This document shows positions 51,204-61,281 of a stretch of 64,000 bases of DNA, piece after piece. The DNA lies in contig JARKIF010000076.1 in NCBI GenBank assembly GCA_029378245.1, positions 62,001 to 126,000 of the forward strand. The letters are read 5' to 3'. The DNA is from Roridomyces roridus (Eukaryota; Basidiomycota; Agaricomycetes; Agaricales; Mycenaceae). Within the stretch, counting starts at the first letter, position 1. The number at the start of each line of letters is the position of its first letter. The notes beneath the pieces are model-generated. The model was not told the origin of the DNA. It did not search any database and was given only the letters and a program-made list of their open reading frames with translations. The position numbers and the translations under genes are program-made.

Positions 51204-52550
51204 ATGTCTGCCCAACTCGAGGCGCAGATCGAACAAATATCTCTCGAAATTGAGCGTCAGAAGGATGTGCTCCAGAAACTTGAGAGCGATAAAATCATTC
51301 TGCAACGCCAGCTAAACGTTGAACGCGATCCACTCGCGCGTCTGCCGCTCGAGATCTCATCCGAGATTTTTCTCCAATGTGTCCCACTGCGGCCTGAATT
51401 CCCTCCGGGATACTCCCAACCTCAACCCCATCTTGCCCCCCTGCTCCTCCTTAATGTATGCCACAGCTGGACCGACATTGCACTTTCCACCCCGGCCCTT
51501 TGGGCTTCGATTAGTGTCGGCTTTCCACATCCGTCAGCATTTGGACACCTCCTGGAGATGTGGCTTCGACGTGCCGGCAGCCATCCGCTGCAGATCTCCC
51601 TCAGAGGAGCGTTAGCTTCGCAGGTGACCTCTGCGGTTCTCGGCCATTCCGCCCAGCTCCAAAGCCTGCGCCTCTCGTTTGACGCGGACGATTATGATGT
51701 CGAGGATCTCGGGAACCGGTCCTACGAGCTCCTCTGGTCCGTAATTGGACGCCGGATACGAGAGGAGCTGCCTTGCCTCCAAGCGCTGGAGATTTTTGGC
51801 CGAGTAGACTTCTGGCCAAGAAGGTTCCCGGTCCGTCGGCTTCTGAACCTTTCACCCAATCTCACTGTCCTGAACATACAACGTGTCGTTTTTTCGAAAA
51901 ACATCGACGAGGAATTCGAATTCCCCCGCACGCTCGTTCTCGCCCATCTGCGTCATTTAACTCATCTCGAAGAATTTGACAACATGGACATTTCGGCCCC
52001 CGTACTAGAAACCCTCCATGCGCCAACGAAATCTCTCTTCACAGAGAGTTTCATCTCCTTCCTTCGCCAATCTCCGCCTCTGTGGAAGCTCAAGCTTTCC
52101 GGCGGTTGGGATTTTGGCAATTTGCACGAATCGTTGTCTCTCGTCCCAACCCTCACGCATTTGGAGTCCTCGTCTTCAAACACCCTTTTTGTGAAGGAGT
52201 TGCTCCACTTTCTGGCGCAGAACACACAGATTGTTCCGAAGCTTGCCACTTTGCAAATTGAGGACGTTTCCAATGATGACGACAACAGTCCCATCGACAT
52301 CCTGATGCCACTCGCCAGTATCCTATCGGCGCGTCGCGGTGGCCTGCAAAAAATTCGCCTTACGACGTCTTCATCAATCGCAATTCTACCAGAAAATCTT
52401 GCCATTCTTCGGCAATTTTCGGCCGACGGGCTGAATATCCACGTTGGGGTTTCTCAAGGGCCTAATATTCTCTCGTTCGCAGAAACACAGGTGAAGGATA
52501 AAGTGGACAAAGAGAATACAGAGGAATCGGACGGGGAAGACGGGACGTAG
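51204..52550 (+). CDS. Family I F-box protein (MSAQLEAQ type)
   Basis: An intronless ORF of 448 aa from the ATG at 51204 (the ORF is open 62 codons upstream). Coiled coil LEAQIEQISLEIERQKDVL; F-box DPLARLPLEISSEIFLQCVP then NVCHSWTDIALSTPALW; leucine-rich body; end motif ADGLNIHVGVSQGPNILSF. A charged tail follows (KDKVDKENTEESDGEDGT). It is the arm partner of 10002-11285 by flanking sequence, yet the bodies differ more than in the other partner pairs. That suggests replacement by another paralogue or faster change. Confidence 0.85.
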   Translation: MSAQLEAQIEQISLEIERQKDVLQKLESDKIILQRQLNVERDPLARLPLEISSEIFLQCVPLRPEFPPGYSQPQPHLAPLLLLNVCHSWTDIALSTPALWASISVGFPHPSAFGHLLEMWLRRAGSHPLQISLRGALASQVTSAVLGHSAQLQSLRLSFDADDYDVEDLGNRSYELLWSVIGRRIREELPCLQALEIFGRVDFWPRRFPVRRLLNLSPNLTVLNIQRVVFSKNIDEEFEFPRTLVLAHLRHLTHLEEFDNMDISAPVLETLHAPTKSLFTESFISFLRQSPPLWKLKLSGGWDFGNLHESLSLVPTLTHLESSSSNTLFVKELLHFLAQNTQIVPKLATLQIEDVSNDDDNSPIDILMPLASILSARRGGLQKIRLTTSSSIAILPENLAILRQFSADGLNIHVGVSQGPNILSFAETQVKDKVDKENTEESDGEDGT

Positions 52551-53819
52551 GGTGCCGTATGGAAAGTTAACGTTAAATAACATCACTGGGACGGCCCGGC
52601 GCGCCCTCGGCTTCGAATCACCGATCTTTACGACTTGACCGCTCTCTTCCCGAGTCACTATCTCTTCCCGAGTCACTGGTGCCGGAATGACTCACACCCG
52701 ACCAAGTCAACTGACCTCGTGCCTTGCCCGCCAGCGCGATCCTCTGTTCCGCAGCCGAGCACCTTGGTTTTGTCCCTGCGAAAATGAAGACCAGCGGACT
52801 ACGGAATGGATCAAGGACTGCATGAGAAGGAGCCCTGCGGCGCGCGCATTGACGATCTGGAGGCTCGATGGAGATGACTGCAATCAAACCCAAGAAAAAA
52901 ATTGACACCGTCTCTCGTTTCCAGCTAACTGCAAAATTTTGGAGCGCTCAAAGAAAAAGTTTACAGGCAATAGATGACGCCGAGCTTCCTAATGAGGTCT
53001 GCGCTCCACAATCGCAACCACTGAGGGTTGCGGGCCCGGGAGAGCTGTCAAACTGTGATTGAAGTATTTCTGGGAGCGCTCCAGAATTTTGCAGTTGGCT
53101 GTCTTAATAGTAAAATACTACTCATTGATTCGCAGGCCGGCCCTTTGCGCCTTATAGGATAGCACATGCCATACACTTTCTGCTACTCAGCAGCACTAGT
53201 ATTAAATCCATGTCGACCAGGGTTGACAATATGGCGCGCGCGCAAATCCGCAGCGATCCAACAGCGATCTGCTCTGTTGCGAGTGATATCGCCGGTCGTG
53301 ACGGGTACAATTGCAACTCTCAGACTGGTGCCTTCAACGCCTTTGGTGCAAGATCCAGGAAAACGAGACGGGAGTATGGAAGACGAGAAAGCAGAAATGT
53401 GTTGGAGTATACTCATTTCGTTGCGCTACTGGATCACCGTGCCGGGGGAGTATATTCCTGTCTTGGTCGAACCACGCGGCTTGTCAATCCTTCTCAATTG
53501 CGGCCTTCCGAGTCCATCGGTCACTTACGGCTCGGGGAAGCCTTCCACAATACACCCAGAACGTTCTGACGACATTTTCCCTCAAGCGCGGCTAGAAAGT
53601 CTCCCACAACGTCCAAATCCTATTGAATCCCCCCATCTTCGATGCATCATTTTGATATTCGGGAGTTCGTCAACGGTCAACCCTTGGAGTGGAGCCCCGG
53701 GACGCCAGACCTAATAGTAGAGGTCCAGCGCTTACGCCGCAGCACAACTATAAAATGGTAGTGCAAATCTGCTCTCGGTTGTGTGTCTCGTCGCCCTCGT
53801 CCTCTCCTCGACAGGCAGC
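52551..53819. other. Intergenic region before the carboxypeptidase
   Basis: 1.3 kb without a supported gene. A 15-bp direct repeat TCTTCCCGAGTCACT occurs at about 52645 and 52661. The ORFs at 53166-53714 and 53311-53595 have no recognisable domain and overlap in different frames. A TATA box for the next gene is at 53749-53755. Confidence 0.5.
53749..53755 (+). promoter_or_regulatory. TATA box of the carboxypeptidase gene
   Basis: TATAAAA, 65-71 bp before the ATG at 53820. Confidence 0.5.
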
Positions 53820-55592
53820 ATGCACTTTACCGCATTTTTATTGCCGGCACTGCTCGGGGCGTCTTCTGTCCTTGCCGTCGAAAACCCTCACAAACGCGTC
53901 GCGACTCTCAAGAGCAGAGCGCCCAAGCCCGCTCCCAAGCCGGCACCCCCAACGAAGCGTGCTGTGAGCGAGGGATCGCAGTTCCTGAACTCGAACAGCA
54001 AGAGTGAGTGTATCCGTTACTCTTTGAGCACGACTCACTGACCCTCTTGCAGAATTCGTCGTCAACGGGACCGGCGTGCCAGAGGTCAACTTTGACCTGG
54101 GCGAGTCGTACGCAGGGCGGCTACCCATCACGAGTCCCAACGCCACCAACGCCAGCGCCAACGAGCTCTTCTTCTGGTTCTTCCCGTCGGCCAACGAGCT
54201 CGCCAAAAAAGAGATCGTCATCTGGCTCAACGGCGGGCCGGGATGCAGCTCCATGGACGGGTTATTCCAGGAGAACGGGCCGTTTCTGTGGCAGTCGGGC
54301 ACCTTCGCGCCCCAGCCGAATCCCTTCTCCTGGACGAACCTGACCAACATGGTGTGGATCGATCAGCCCGTAGGCACGGGTCTGTCGCTCGCGGCTCCGG
54401 GGGTGCCGGCCACGATCAAGGATGAGACCAACGTCGCAGAGGACTTTGCTGGGTTCTGGAAGAATTTCATCGAGACCTTCGAGATGCAGGGATTCGATGT
54501 CTACTTTACCGGAGAGTCGTATGCCGGACAATGTGAGTTCTTTGTCAGGTTCAGAGCAAACGACACCGAATCTAATTGCAAACGCCAGATATCCCCTACA
54601 TTTCCAGCCACTTCCTCGACCAGAATGACACGACCTTCTTCAACGTCAAGGGGATCCAGATCAACGACCCCTCCATCGGTTCGAGCGACGCTCTGCAAGA
54701 GGCTCCCGCGGTGTCGTTCCTCAACCACTACAACAACGTGATGAACCTAAACGACTCGTTCGTCGCGGCCATCAACGAGCGCGCCGAGGCCTGCGGGTAC
54801 AACGCCTTCATGGACCTAGCGCTCACCTTCCCGCCCGCCGGCAAGTTCCCCTCGCCCTTATCCTTGGCCACAGGCAACGTGACGGACAATGACTGCGATG
54901 TCCTCGATGACATCTTCTTTGCCGCGGTGTACGTCAACCCGTGCTTCAACTTTTACCACATCACCGACTACTGCCCCTTCCTGACGGACGAACTCGGCTT
55001 CCCCAGCCAGGGTGACGGGCCCAACAACTACTTCAACCGCACCGACGTGCAAACGGCTCTCAACGTGCACCCGCACGTCGACTACGCCATCTGCGGTGAC
55101 GAAACCCTCGGTCTGGAACACTCCCTGCCGTCCTCCTTTACCGTTCTCGCGGGCGTCGTCGAGCGCACCAACAACGTCCTCGTCGGCAACGGCAACCTGG
55201 ACTTCCTCATCCTGACCAACGGCACCCTGGCCACGCTCAACAACATGACCTGGAACGGCGCGCAGGGCTTCTCGACGAGCCCGTTCACAGACAAGTTCTT
55301 CGTTCCGTACAATCCCACCATCGGCCCCGCCCTCAACGAGACGCTCACCCAGAGCAACATCCCCACTCTCAACGCCGGCCTCGTCGCCGGCGGTGGGTTC
55401 TATGGCACCACGCACACGGAGCGCGGGCTGACGTTTGTCACGGTCGATCACGCCGGTCATGAGATCCCGCAGTATGTTCCTGGCGCTGGGTACAGACAGC
55501 TCGAGTTCTTGCTGGGACGGATCAAGAGTCTGACTGAGCAGGGAGATTTCACCACCCAAAGTGGTAATTTCACGGGTACTATGCCGTTGTGA
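53820..55592 (+). CDS. Secreted serine carboxypeptidase (peptidase family S10), three exons
   Basis: Exons 53820-54003, 54053-54532 and 54589-55592, introns 49 and 56 nt, 555 aa. A signal peptide ([19 protein letters not shown]) is followed by a Lys/Pro-rich propeptide-like stretch. S10 landmarks: [29 protein letters not shown], and the triad Ser217 (FTGESYAG), Asp426 (GNGNLDFL) and His512 (VDHAGHEIP). About a dozen N-glycosylation sequons fit secretion or vacuolar delivery. The enzyme should remove C-terminal amino acids from peptides. It is the only non-F-box gene between 49 and 64 kb and has no counterpart in the left arm. Confidence 0.92.
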
Positions 55593-56004
55593 GAAGTTGT
55601 GTATCATTATAAGTAAAAGATAGTTGGAATTAGTGCGACTCGGAATATCAACTGTGTGAAAGTCGAATACCTCCAAAAGGGAGCAGGGGTTGTGCCATAC
55701 AACGCACGGACGGCATTAGGCTTGACAGTCAAGTCGTTGTTGGGTCCCGGAGCCATACATAGTAGAGGCAAAATTACACAGATGCGCCGAGCTCGGACGT
55801 TGAGCGAGACTTGATTCGGTCATATCCAAGACGAGTCTTCAGAGCAAACCGCGCAAAAAGAGCAAGAGTAAGTTGAACCCTCAGACTGCGCGCGGCGTTG
55901 ATTGTCGGATTGGGACTGTAGACACTCGATTATGTATTTACCGTGTTCCTATATAAGTACAGGTGGGTTCAACGTTCAACGTTCAACACTGCTTGCCGCA
56001 TAAG
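55593..56004. other. Intergenic region
   Basis: About 410 bp; a CAACGTTCAACGTTCAACAC tandem repeat lies near 55970-55989. I see no gene. Confidence 0.5.
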
Positions 56005-57231
56005 TAAAGGATGACCAAATCCAATCCAATTCATTCGCCCTCACTCGCGCCTCCGGGACCGGGACCTTCCACTCCCAAGTGTCAAAAGATCCCGACCATG
56101 GGAGTCGGAGCTGTGGAGGGAAGAGGGAAAGAGTTCGAACTTCCCAAAGCTAGAGTTGGATGTTTGAGGACAGTTTTGACCAGATCGGCGTCAAGCACGT
56201 CGCCCGGAAGGCGTGGGCTGAACCAGTCGTCGTCGAATACCAGCTTCGTGAGTGAGGGAAACTCGATAGCGAGGTCCACGAAACGTGAACAGGTCCTGTC
56301 ATTGGTGAATGCAACTGCCTTCCACTGGGGTGCAATGGCGAAGAACATGTCCAACTTGAAAAGGTCGGCCGGGACGTGGCGAAACGGATGACTATGCGCG
56401 CGGTCGAGCTGTGTCTCCCAGAGTCGATAGGAACCCGTATGAGGCCCCCGCTTCTAGTGAGGTTCCTGGAATACGAAATGAAACCACAGCTCCGGGGTCG
56501 TCAACGCCAAAACCCAACCGGCGTTGTGGACGTGGACGGCCAGGACGGGGTCAAAGTTGGACTTAGTGTTCACCACGGGTCACCCGCGGGTAGTCGAACG
56601 ACGACCCGAACCCGTACCCGCGACAAACCCGACCCGCACCAGCGGGTACGGGTCAAGACCCGTGCCCGTATTCGACGGGTTTATGGGAGGATTTTGGGGC
56701 ACGCGTGCCTCGAATGCACTCCATGACACTTTTTGAAGACGTGAACAAGGTTCTACGCCCTCAAGACGGCACTACATGACCTCTGCAGCGCGTCCCGACG
56801 TGAAATGGGTTGTTTGATCATGACCCGCACGGGTTACGGGTCGTTCAACATCGACCCGAGCCCGTACCCGCGACCCGGACCGGGTCGCCAAACCCGTGGT
56901 GAACACTAGGACCGTCAAACGTGGCGGCAGCATCCACGCAGCGAACGAATATCTCGGTTTGAAAACGACGCAATGGCGACATCACAGCTCCGTTCGTTCG
57001 AATTGAGACTTCGAGTTCGGTGCGTTTCGCGGCGACGATCGCGAGAACATCTTGGACGCGGGCTGGGTCCATTCGTGATCTCTCGATGGCGGAGGAGATT
57101 GCGGCAGCCTGCAAGCTGGAGGGACATCGTTGCTTGACACGAGCCCTTCCGATGGGTTACTGAAATTGAGAGACCGATAGATGCGCATGCTGCAATGCGC
57201 AGAACAAGAAGAATCGCAAGGACCAAGGCAT
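56005..57231 (-). pseudogene. Family II F-box remnant with internal deletion and a MITE inside
   Basis: The Cys/His start is readable in one frame (CDSSCSAHC) but out of frame with the ATG at 57231. The F-box lacks its first helix in part (RRFQTEIFVRCVDAAATFD) and is split by the small transposon at 56564-56908. The body keeps LALGSSNSFP, which links it to the gene at 7207-8568. Then the sequence jumps from the ...PMVGIF segment straight to DTWEWKVP, so about 500 bp of the leucine-rich body are deleted. It cannot encode a working protein. Confidence 0.83.
56564..56908. mobile_element. Small hAT-like MITE with CGGGT-rich ends
   Basis: 345 bp with inverted ends TAGTGTTCACCACGGGT and complement. 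Inside, CGGGT/ACCCG motifs cluster near both ends, as in the larger element at 35117-43378, though the TIR sequence differs. It interrupts a family II pseudogene exactly where paralogues read GGTCAAACGTGGCGGC. Sequence resembling GTCAAA occurs on both sides, but I cannot define a perfect 8-bp duplication, so boundaries may be off by a few bases. Confidence 0.65.
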
Positions 57232-57727
57232 ATTGTGTGCTATTCAATCGAGAATCATGATAGACTGGAGTGAAAAGAGCGGTCCTGAGCTCACAGTGTT
57301 GGTCAGAAAACAGAAAAGTCCTGAAGGCTGACTCTGGACCCAGGGTGTTCTGAGGAAGCTATGAGCCAAGGTCGACGTTTGTGACAAGAGGCAGCTTGAC
57401 ACAATCAGTGCCAAGCATCGCTTTCTTCAACTTGACCATCACATCGTCGGGAGACTGGCGAAGAACACTTGGACCTGTATTGTCTGGCGCAGCAAACTTA
57501 CCAGCGCTCACGGTGGGCGAAAAATGTGACTCGGAGCGTACTGGAAAGCTCATACATCTCCAGTCCGACTCGAGACCCAAATTTGCAAGGCAAACGCGCG
57601 TCGACGACGACCGTGGTGCGACGCCGACCTCTGTTCAACAGCCCAAGCAGAGTAAACTACCTCTCTGAACCCTCGTATGTATTCCTCTCTTTTTATGAAT
57701 GCATCACGCATATCCAGTAGCTAGGAA
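57232..57727. promoter_or_regulatory. Divergent promoter region with conserved block
   Basis: The block lies at about 57501-57580: GGGCGAAAAATGTGACTCGG, then GGAAAGCTCATACATCTCCA and GTCCGACTCGAGAC. TTCAACAGCCCAAGCAGAGT follows about 70 bp before the ATG at 57728. It is the inverted match of 6.62-7.2 kb. Confidence 0.65.
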
Positions 57728-59041
57728 ATGTCCGCCCAAGCGATCGAAGCGCAGATCGACCAAATTTCTCTCGAAATCGAACGGCGGACGGAGGTTTTCA
57801 TGGCAGAGATGAGCAAACTCGAGAGCAGTAAACGCCTTCTTCAGCGCCAGTTGAACGCTGTGCGCGACCCAATCGCGCGTCTGCCGCTCGAGATTTCATC
57901 CGAGATTTTTCTGCTATGCCTCCCCCTCCGGCCTGAATTCCCTTCGGGACACCCTCGACCTCATGCCCATATTGCTCCTCTGCTCCTCCTCAATGTTTGT
58001 CACACCTGGACTAACATTGCGCTTTCCACTCCCGCCCTATGGGCTTCGATCAGTATCGGCTTTCCACATCCCACGGGTTTCGAATGTCTCTTGGAAGGGT
58101 GGCTTCGACGCTCCGGGTGCCATCCGTTGCAGATTTCTCTCCGAGGAGCCTGTACCTCGCGGGTGACCTCTGCGATTCTAGAGCATTCCGCGCAGCTCCA
58201 GAGCCTGCGCCTTTTGTTTGACGAGTCTGAGCTTGATGATCTCGATTACGAGCTCCTCCTCTCGTCCGGAATTTTACTCCGCATACGGACGGAGCTGCCT
58301 TGCCTTCAAGCGCTGGAGATTGTTGGCAAAGAAGTCGCGATATTCCGCCTCATGTGGCCGCCAGTCCGTCGGCTTCTCCACTTCTCGTCCAATCTCACTG
58401 AACTGAACATCCAAAATGTCTCATTCAGTAAGAGTTTCAATCGGCAAATCGAAAACCCCGGCACCCTCGTTCTTCCCCATCTGCGTCATTTAACCCATCT
58501 CGAAAGTTTTGACGTTATGGACATTTCGGCACCCCGACTAGAAACCCTCTATGTTTCAGCAAGATTCATCTTTACAGAGGGTTTCATCTCCTTCCTCCGC
58601 CAATCATCTCCGCCTCTGTGGAAGCTCAAGCTTCACGGCAGTTCGGATGTCGGTAGCCTGCCAGTGGAGGAACCCATGTCTCTCATCCCAACCCTCACAC
58701 ATTTGGAATCCTTGTATCTGGAATCCCGGTTTGTGGCGGGGCTGCTCGATTTCTTGGCGCAGCACCGGCACATTGCCCCCAACCTCGAAACAGTTCAACT
58801 GGAGAAAATTTACGAAAGTTATGGTGACGGTCCCATCGACATTCTAACGCCACTCGCGGGTATCCTTTCGGCTCGTCGCGGTGGCCTGCGAAAGGTTCGC
58901 CTCACGACGATTTCTTCATCCACTATGGAGACTCCGGATCCGTCAGACGATCTTGCTGCAACCCTCCGACAGTTTGTGGCAGACGGCGTGGATATCCATG
59001 TTGGGTCCGCTCGAGATGAATTGAATATTCTAGCGCAATAA
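57728..59041 (+). CDS. Family I F-box protein (MSAQAIEAQ type)
   Basis: An intronless ORF of 437 aa. The coiled coil carries the longer form with FMAEMSKLES (IEAQIDQISLEIERRTEVF). F-box DPIARLPLEISSEIFLLCLP then NVCHTWTNIALSTPALW; leucine-rich body; end motif ADGVDIHVGSARDELNIL. Parts of the body resemble 51204-52550 (PLRPEFPSG, MDISAPRLETLY), while the N-terminus resembles the MSAKAIES type. This is a second sign of shuffling within family I. Confidence 0.86.
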   Translation: MSAQAIEAQIDQISLEIERRTEVFMAEMSKLESSKRLLQRQLNAVRDPIARLPLEISSEIFLLCLPLRPEFPSGHPRPHAHIAPLLLLNVCHTWTNIALSTPALWASISIGFPHPTGFECLLEGWLRRSGCHPLQISLRGACTSRVTSAILEHSAQLQSLRLLFDESELDDLDYELLLSSGILLRIRTELPCLQALEIVGKEVAIFRLMWPPVRRLLHFSSNLTELNIQNVSFSKSFNRQIENPGTLVLPHLRHLTHLESFDVMDISAPRLETLYVSARFIFTEGFISFLRQSSPPLWKLKLHGSSDVGSLPVEEPMSLIPTLTHLESLYLESRFVAGLLDFLAQHRHIAPNLETVQLEKIYESYGDGPIDILTPLAGILSARRGGLRKVRLTTISSSTMETPDPSDDLAATLRQFVADGVDIHVGSARDELNILAQ

Positions 59042-59328
59042 TTCGGTGTGCAGCGTTGGCGAAGAACACGCAGCCGGGGAAGGGAGAGTGCAATGACAGT
59101 CCCGGTGGCGGGTAACCGCGGCCATACCTTTACCACTGTTCTTCCAAAAAAAAAAATCCAACCTTGTTCCTTCTTCTTCGAGTGTTCTCGATCTTATCAG
59201 GTCTTTGTCTGTGAACTCCGTGGAGAGTCAATACTGCAAGAATGTATAAAACACGATCTACGACATGGTTTCATACTGCCAACAAAATTACAATCAGAAT
59301 GTACCGCCGACTATGCTGCACCGTGACG

Positions 59329-60805
59329 TTAGTAGAGGGCCCTGCCTTGTGGAATATCCGGTTCGTGAAGAACAACCACGTCCAATCCACCCGGCACCTC
59401 CGCGGACGCAGGCTTCTCCGGAAACGTCCACTCCAAAGGACCGAAGGGTCCCTTGTAAACCCGTAAAACGGGATTCCGATTCGCGAGCAACTGCGTAAAT
59501 CCCGACCATCTCAAATCCCCGCGTATAACCAAAGTCTCGACGGCGGGTACCAACCCACGCCGTTGGAAGTCCCGAAAAAGAGGGCCCCAATGCTCCATCG
59601 GAATATGCCCTATCTCGAGGCGGACAATGTTGCGAGCAGAGGGCAACTCCAATATACCCAACGACTGCTGCGGCGTCCAACCTGAGATGCGTAGATGTTG
59701 CAGCGTGCATCGCGAGTTGTTCAAGAAAGTGGTGATAGCTGCAGGGTCGGTGTTCTCCTGCTTGCTGCCCGTGATAAGGAGTTTCTGAAGGCTGGGGGTT
59801 ACCAAGATGTTCAACAGATGGCTTTTAGTATGTCCCAGCAGTCCTCCCATGATCTCAAGGGACTCGATGTTTGTGGTGATCGAAGCGTCGTCACGCTCGA
59901 TCACAGTGGCATTGCTCATGCGAAGAGTGAGATGAGAGCCAGGTGAGAGGAGGGGGAGGATCTCTCGCATATGAGATATTTCCAAGTTCCCAACATCATA
60001 TGCGCGGAGTTGCGACCACGGCAGTCGAAGTTGTCGAAGAAAAGGGTGGGGACGCAAACTGAGAGTCAGATGCGCGAGGGCGGGCATTGCTTCCCTCAGA
60101 TCAGCACCAGTCCCGTGGGTCGGAAGGAGTGGTTCCCAGGGCATGTTATCGTCTATTGTAAGCCTCTGGAGCCAAGGGAAAGTGACGCCGAGGTGCGCGA
60201 AACGTGCAAAATCCTTCTTATTAGCGAATACGATTTCCTTCCATTGGTGAGCAACGGCGAAGAAGATGTCCAAAAGTTGGGGTCCAGTGTGGCGCGGAAA
60301 ACGGATAGTAAGCGGAGCAAGGCGCGCGCGGTCGAGTTGCGTCTCCCAGAGTCCAAGGGGAATCAGCCCCGTGTACTCATCTCGCGGGATTACGAAATGG
60401 GACCACAGGTGCGATGTCGTCGAAGCTGACAGAACGCCATCGTCGACACACTCGGGTAAGAACCCAAGCCTCATTGTGGACGGGATCGAATGGGGCGTCG
60501 AAATCCACACAACGAAGGAAGATTTCCGACAGCATCTCGTTCGGCAAACCACGAACTGGCGACTCTAACATAGACCGATGGCTTTGAAGGAAAACCTCGA
60601 GCTCGGTGCCTTGCGCGGCAAGTAGCGCGATGGCCTCTTTGATGCGCGCTAGATGCGTCTCTGCCCTCCCTATGGCTGCGGAGATGGCGTCGATCTGGCG
60701 TTGCGAAGGCCCATCGTTGCTTGATACAAGGCCGTCGGACGGATTGCCGAGATCGAAAGGCCCGAAGAGGCCGCAGTGCGTAGAACAAGAAGAGTCGCAA
60801 GGCAT
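59329..60805 (-). pseudogene. Family II F-box gene with one frameshift
   Basis: Closest to the complete gene at 3490-4980. The start MPCDSSCSTHC, coiled coil and first F-box part (RGLPNEMLSEIFLRCVD, LTRVCRRWRSV) are in one frame. A single inserted base near 60428 (TCTGTCAGCTTCGACG where the relative has TCTGTAGCGTCGACG) shifts the frame. The rest (TTSHLWSHFVIPRDEYTG to YKGPFGPLEWTFPEK and the stop at 59329) is undamaged in the next frame. The break is recent, or it is an assembly error; everything else is consistent with a functional gene. Confidence 0.83.
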
Positions 60806-61281
60806 TCTGTGTGCAAAGATGAGCAGGTGGATTGGGGGGAGCCTGGGCTCACGACTCACGAGATCGAGGTGGTCAAAGACGAGGTCAGCTAGAACGAGCG
60901 GTCGGGTGTCGGATTACTAGTAGATACTAGAGTGCCTTGAGACAGGCTGAATCAAATCGACAGCGGACTTGGATAAGCGGACGTCGAAGATATGGAACTG
61001 AAATGAGAGCCAGGATCCGGTGGTGTTCCAAATGTACAGGAGGGTCGAGTGAGTCGGAGTCAAAAGAAGTGTCGATTGATTATTGATGGGATCAAATCAG
61101 CTCTCCTCCTTACCACCATCTGCTTGTCTCGGTATTTCTCTTCTGCGGGCGCAACTGCGAATTAAGGTGAGAGAACGGTGACTATCACGTTCTCTGGCAG
61201 GCTGATTTCGCTCCCGTCAGCGGTATCCGAGTCGACTTTCAAGTTGTTCCAACGCGTCTACACCATCTGAAGTCCATCTTT
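60806..61281. other. Spacer between two same-strand family II genes
   Basis: 476 bp between tandem family II loci, which breaks the usual alternation. It holds the upstream region of 59329-60805 and the 3' end region of 61282-62527. I see no conserved block and no gene. Confidence 0.5.

Larger units (their letters stand above)
31245..57727. repeat. Right arm of the inverted duplication, rearranged
   Basis: Read from the inside outward the order is noncoding tail, family I (MSTQRIE), family II, transposon nest, family I (MTTQGIE), dioxygenase pseudogene, Fra10Ac1-like, family II pseudogene, family I (MSAKAIES), family I (MSAQLEAQ), carboxypeptidase, family II remnant. Compared with the left arm the MSAKAIES gene sits out of order and the carboxypeptidase is extra. 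Confidence 0.72.

Noticed and set aside
53166..53714. A 182-codon ORF upstream of the carboxypeptidase
   Set aside because: No domain, another ORF overlaps in a different frame, and it overlaps no splice or promoter signal I can defend.
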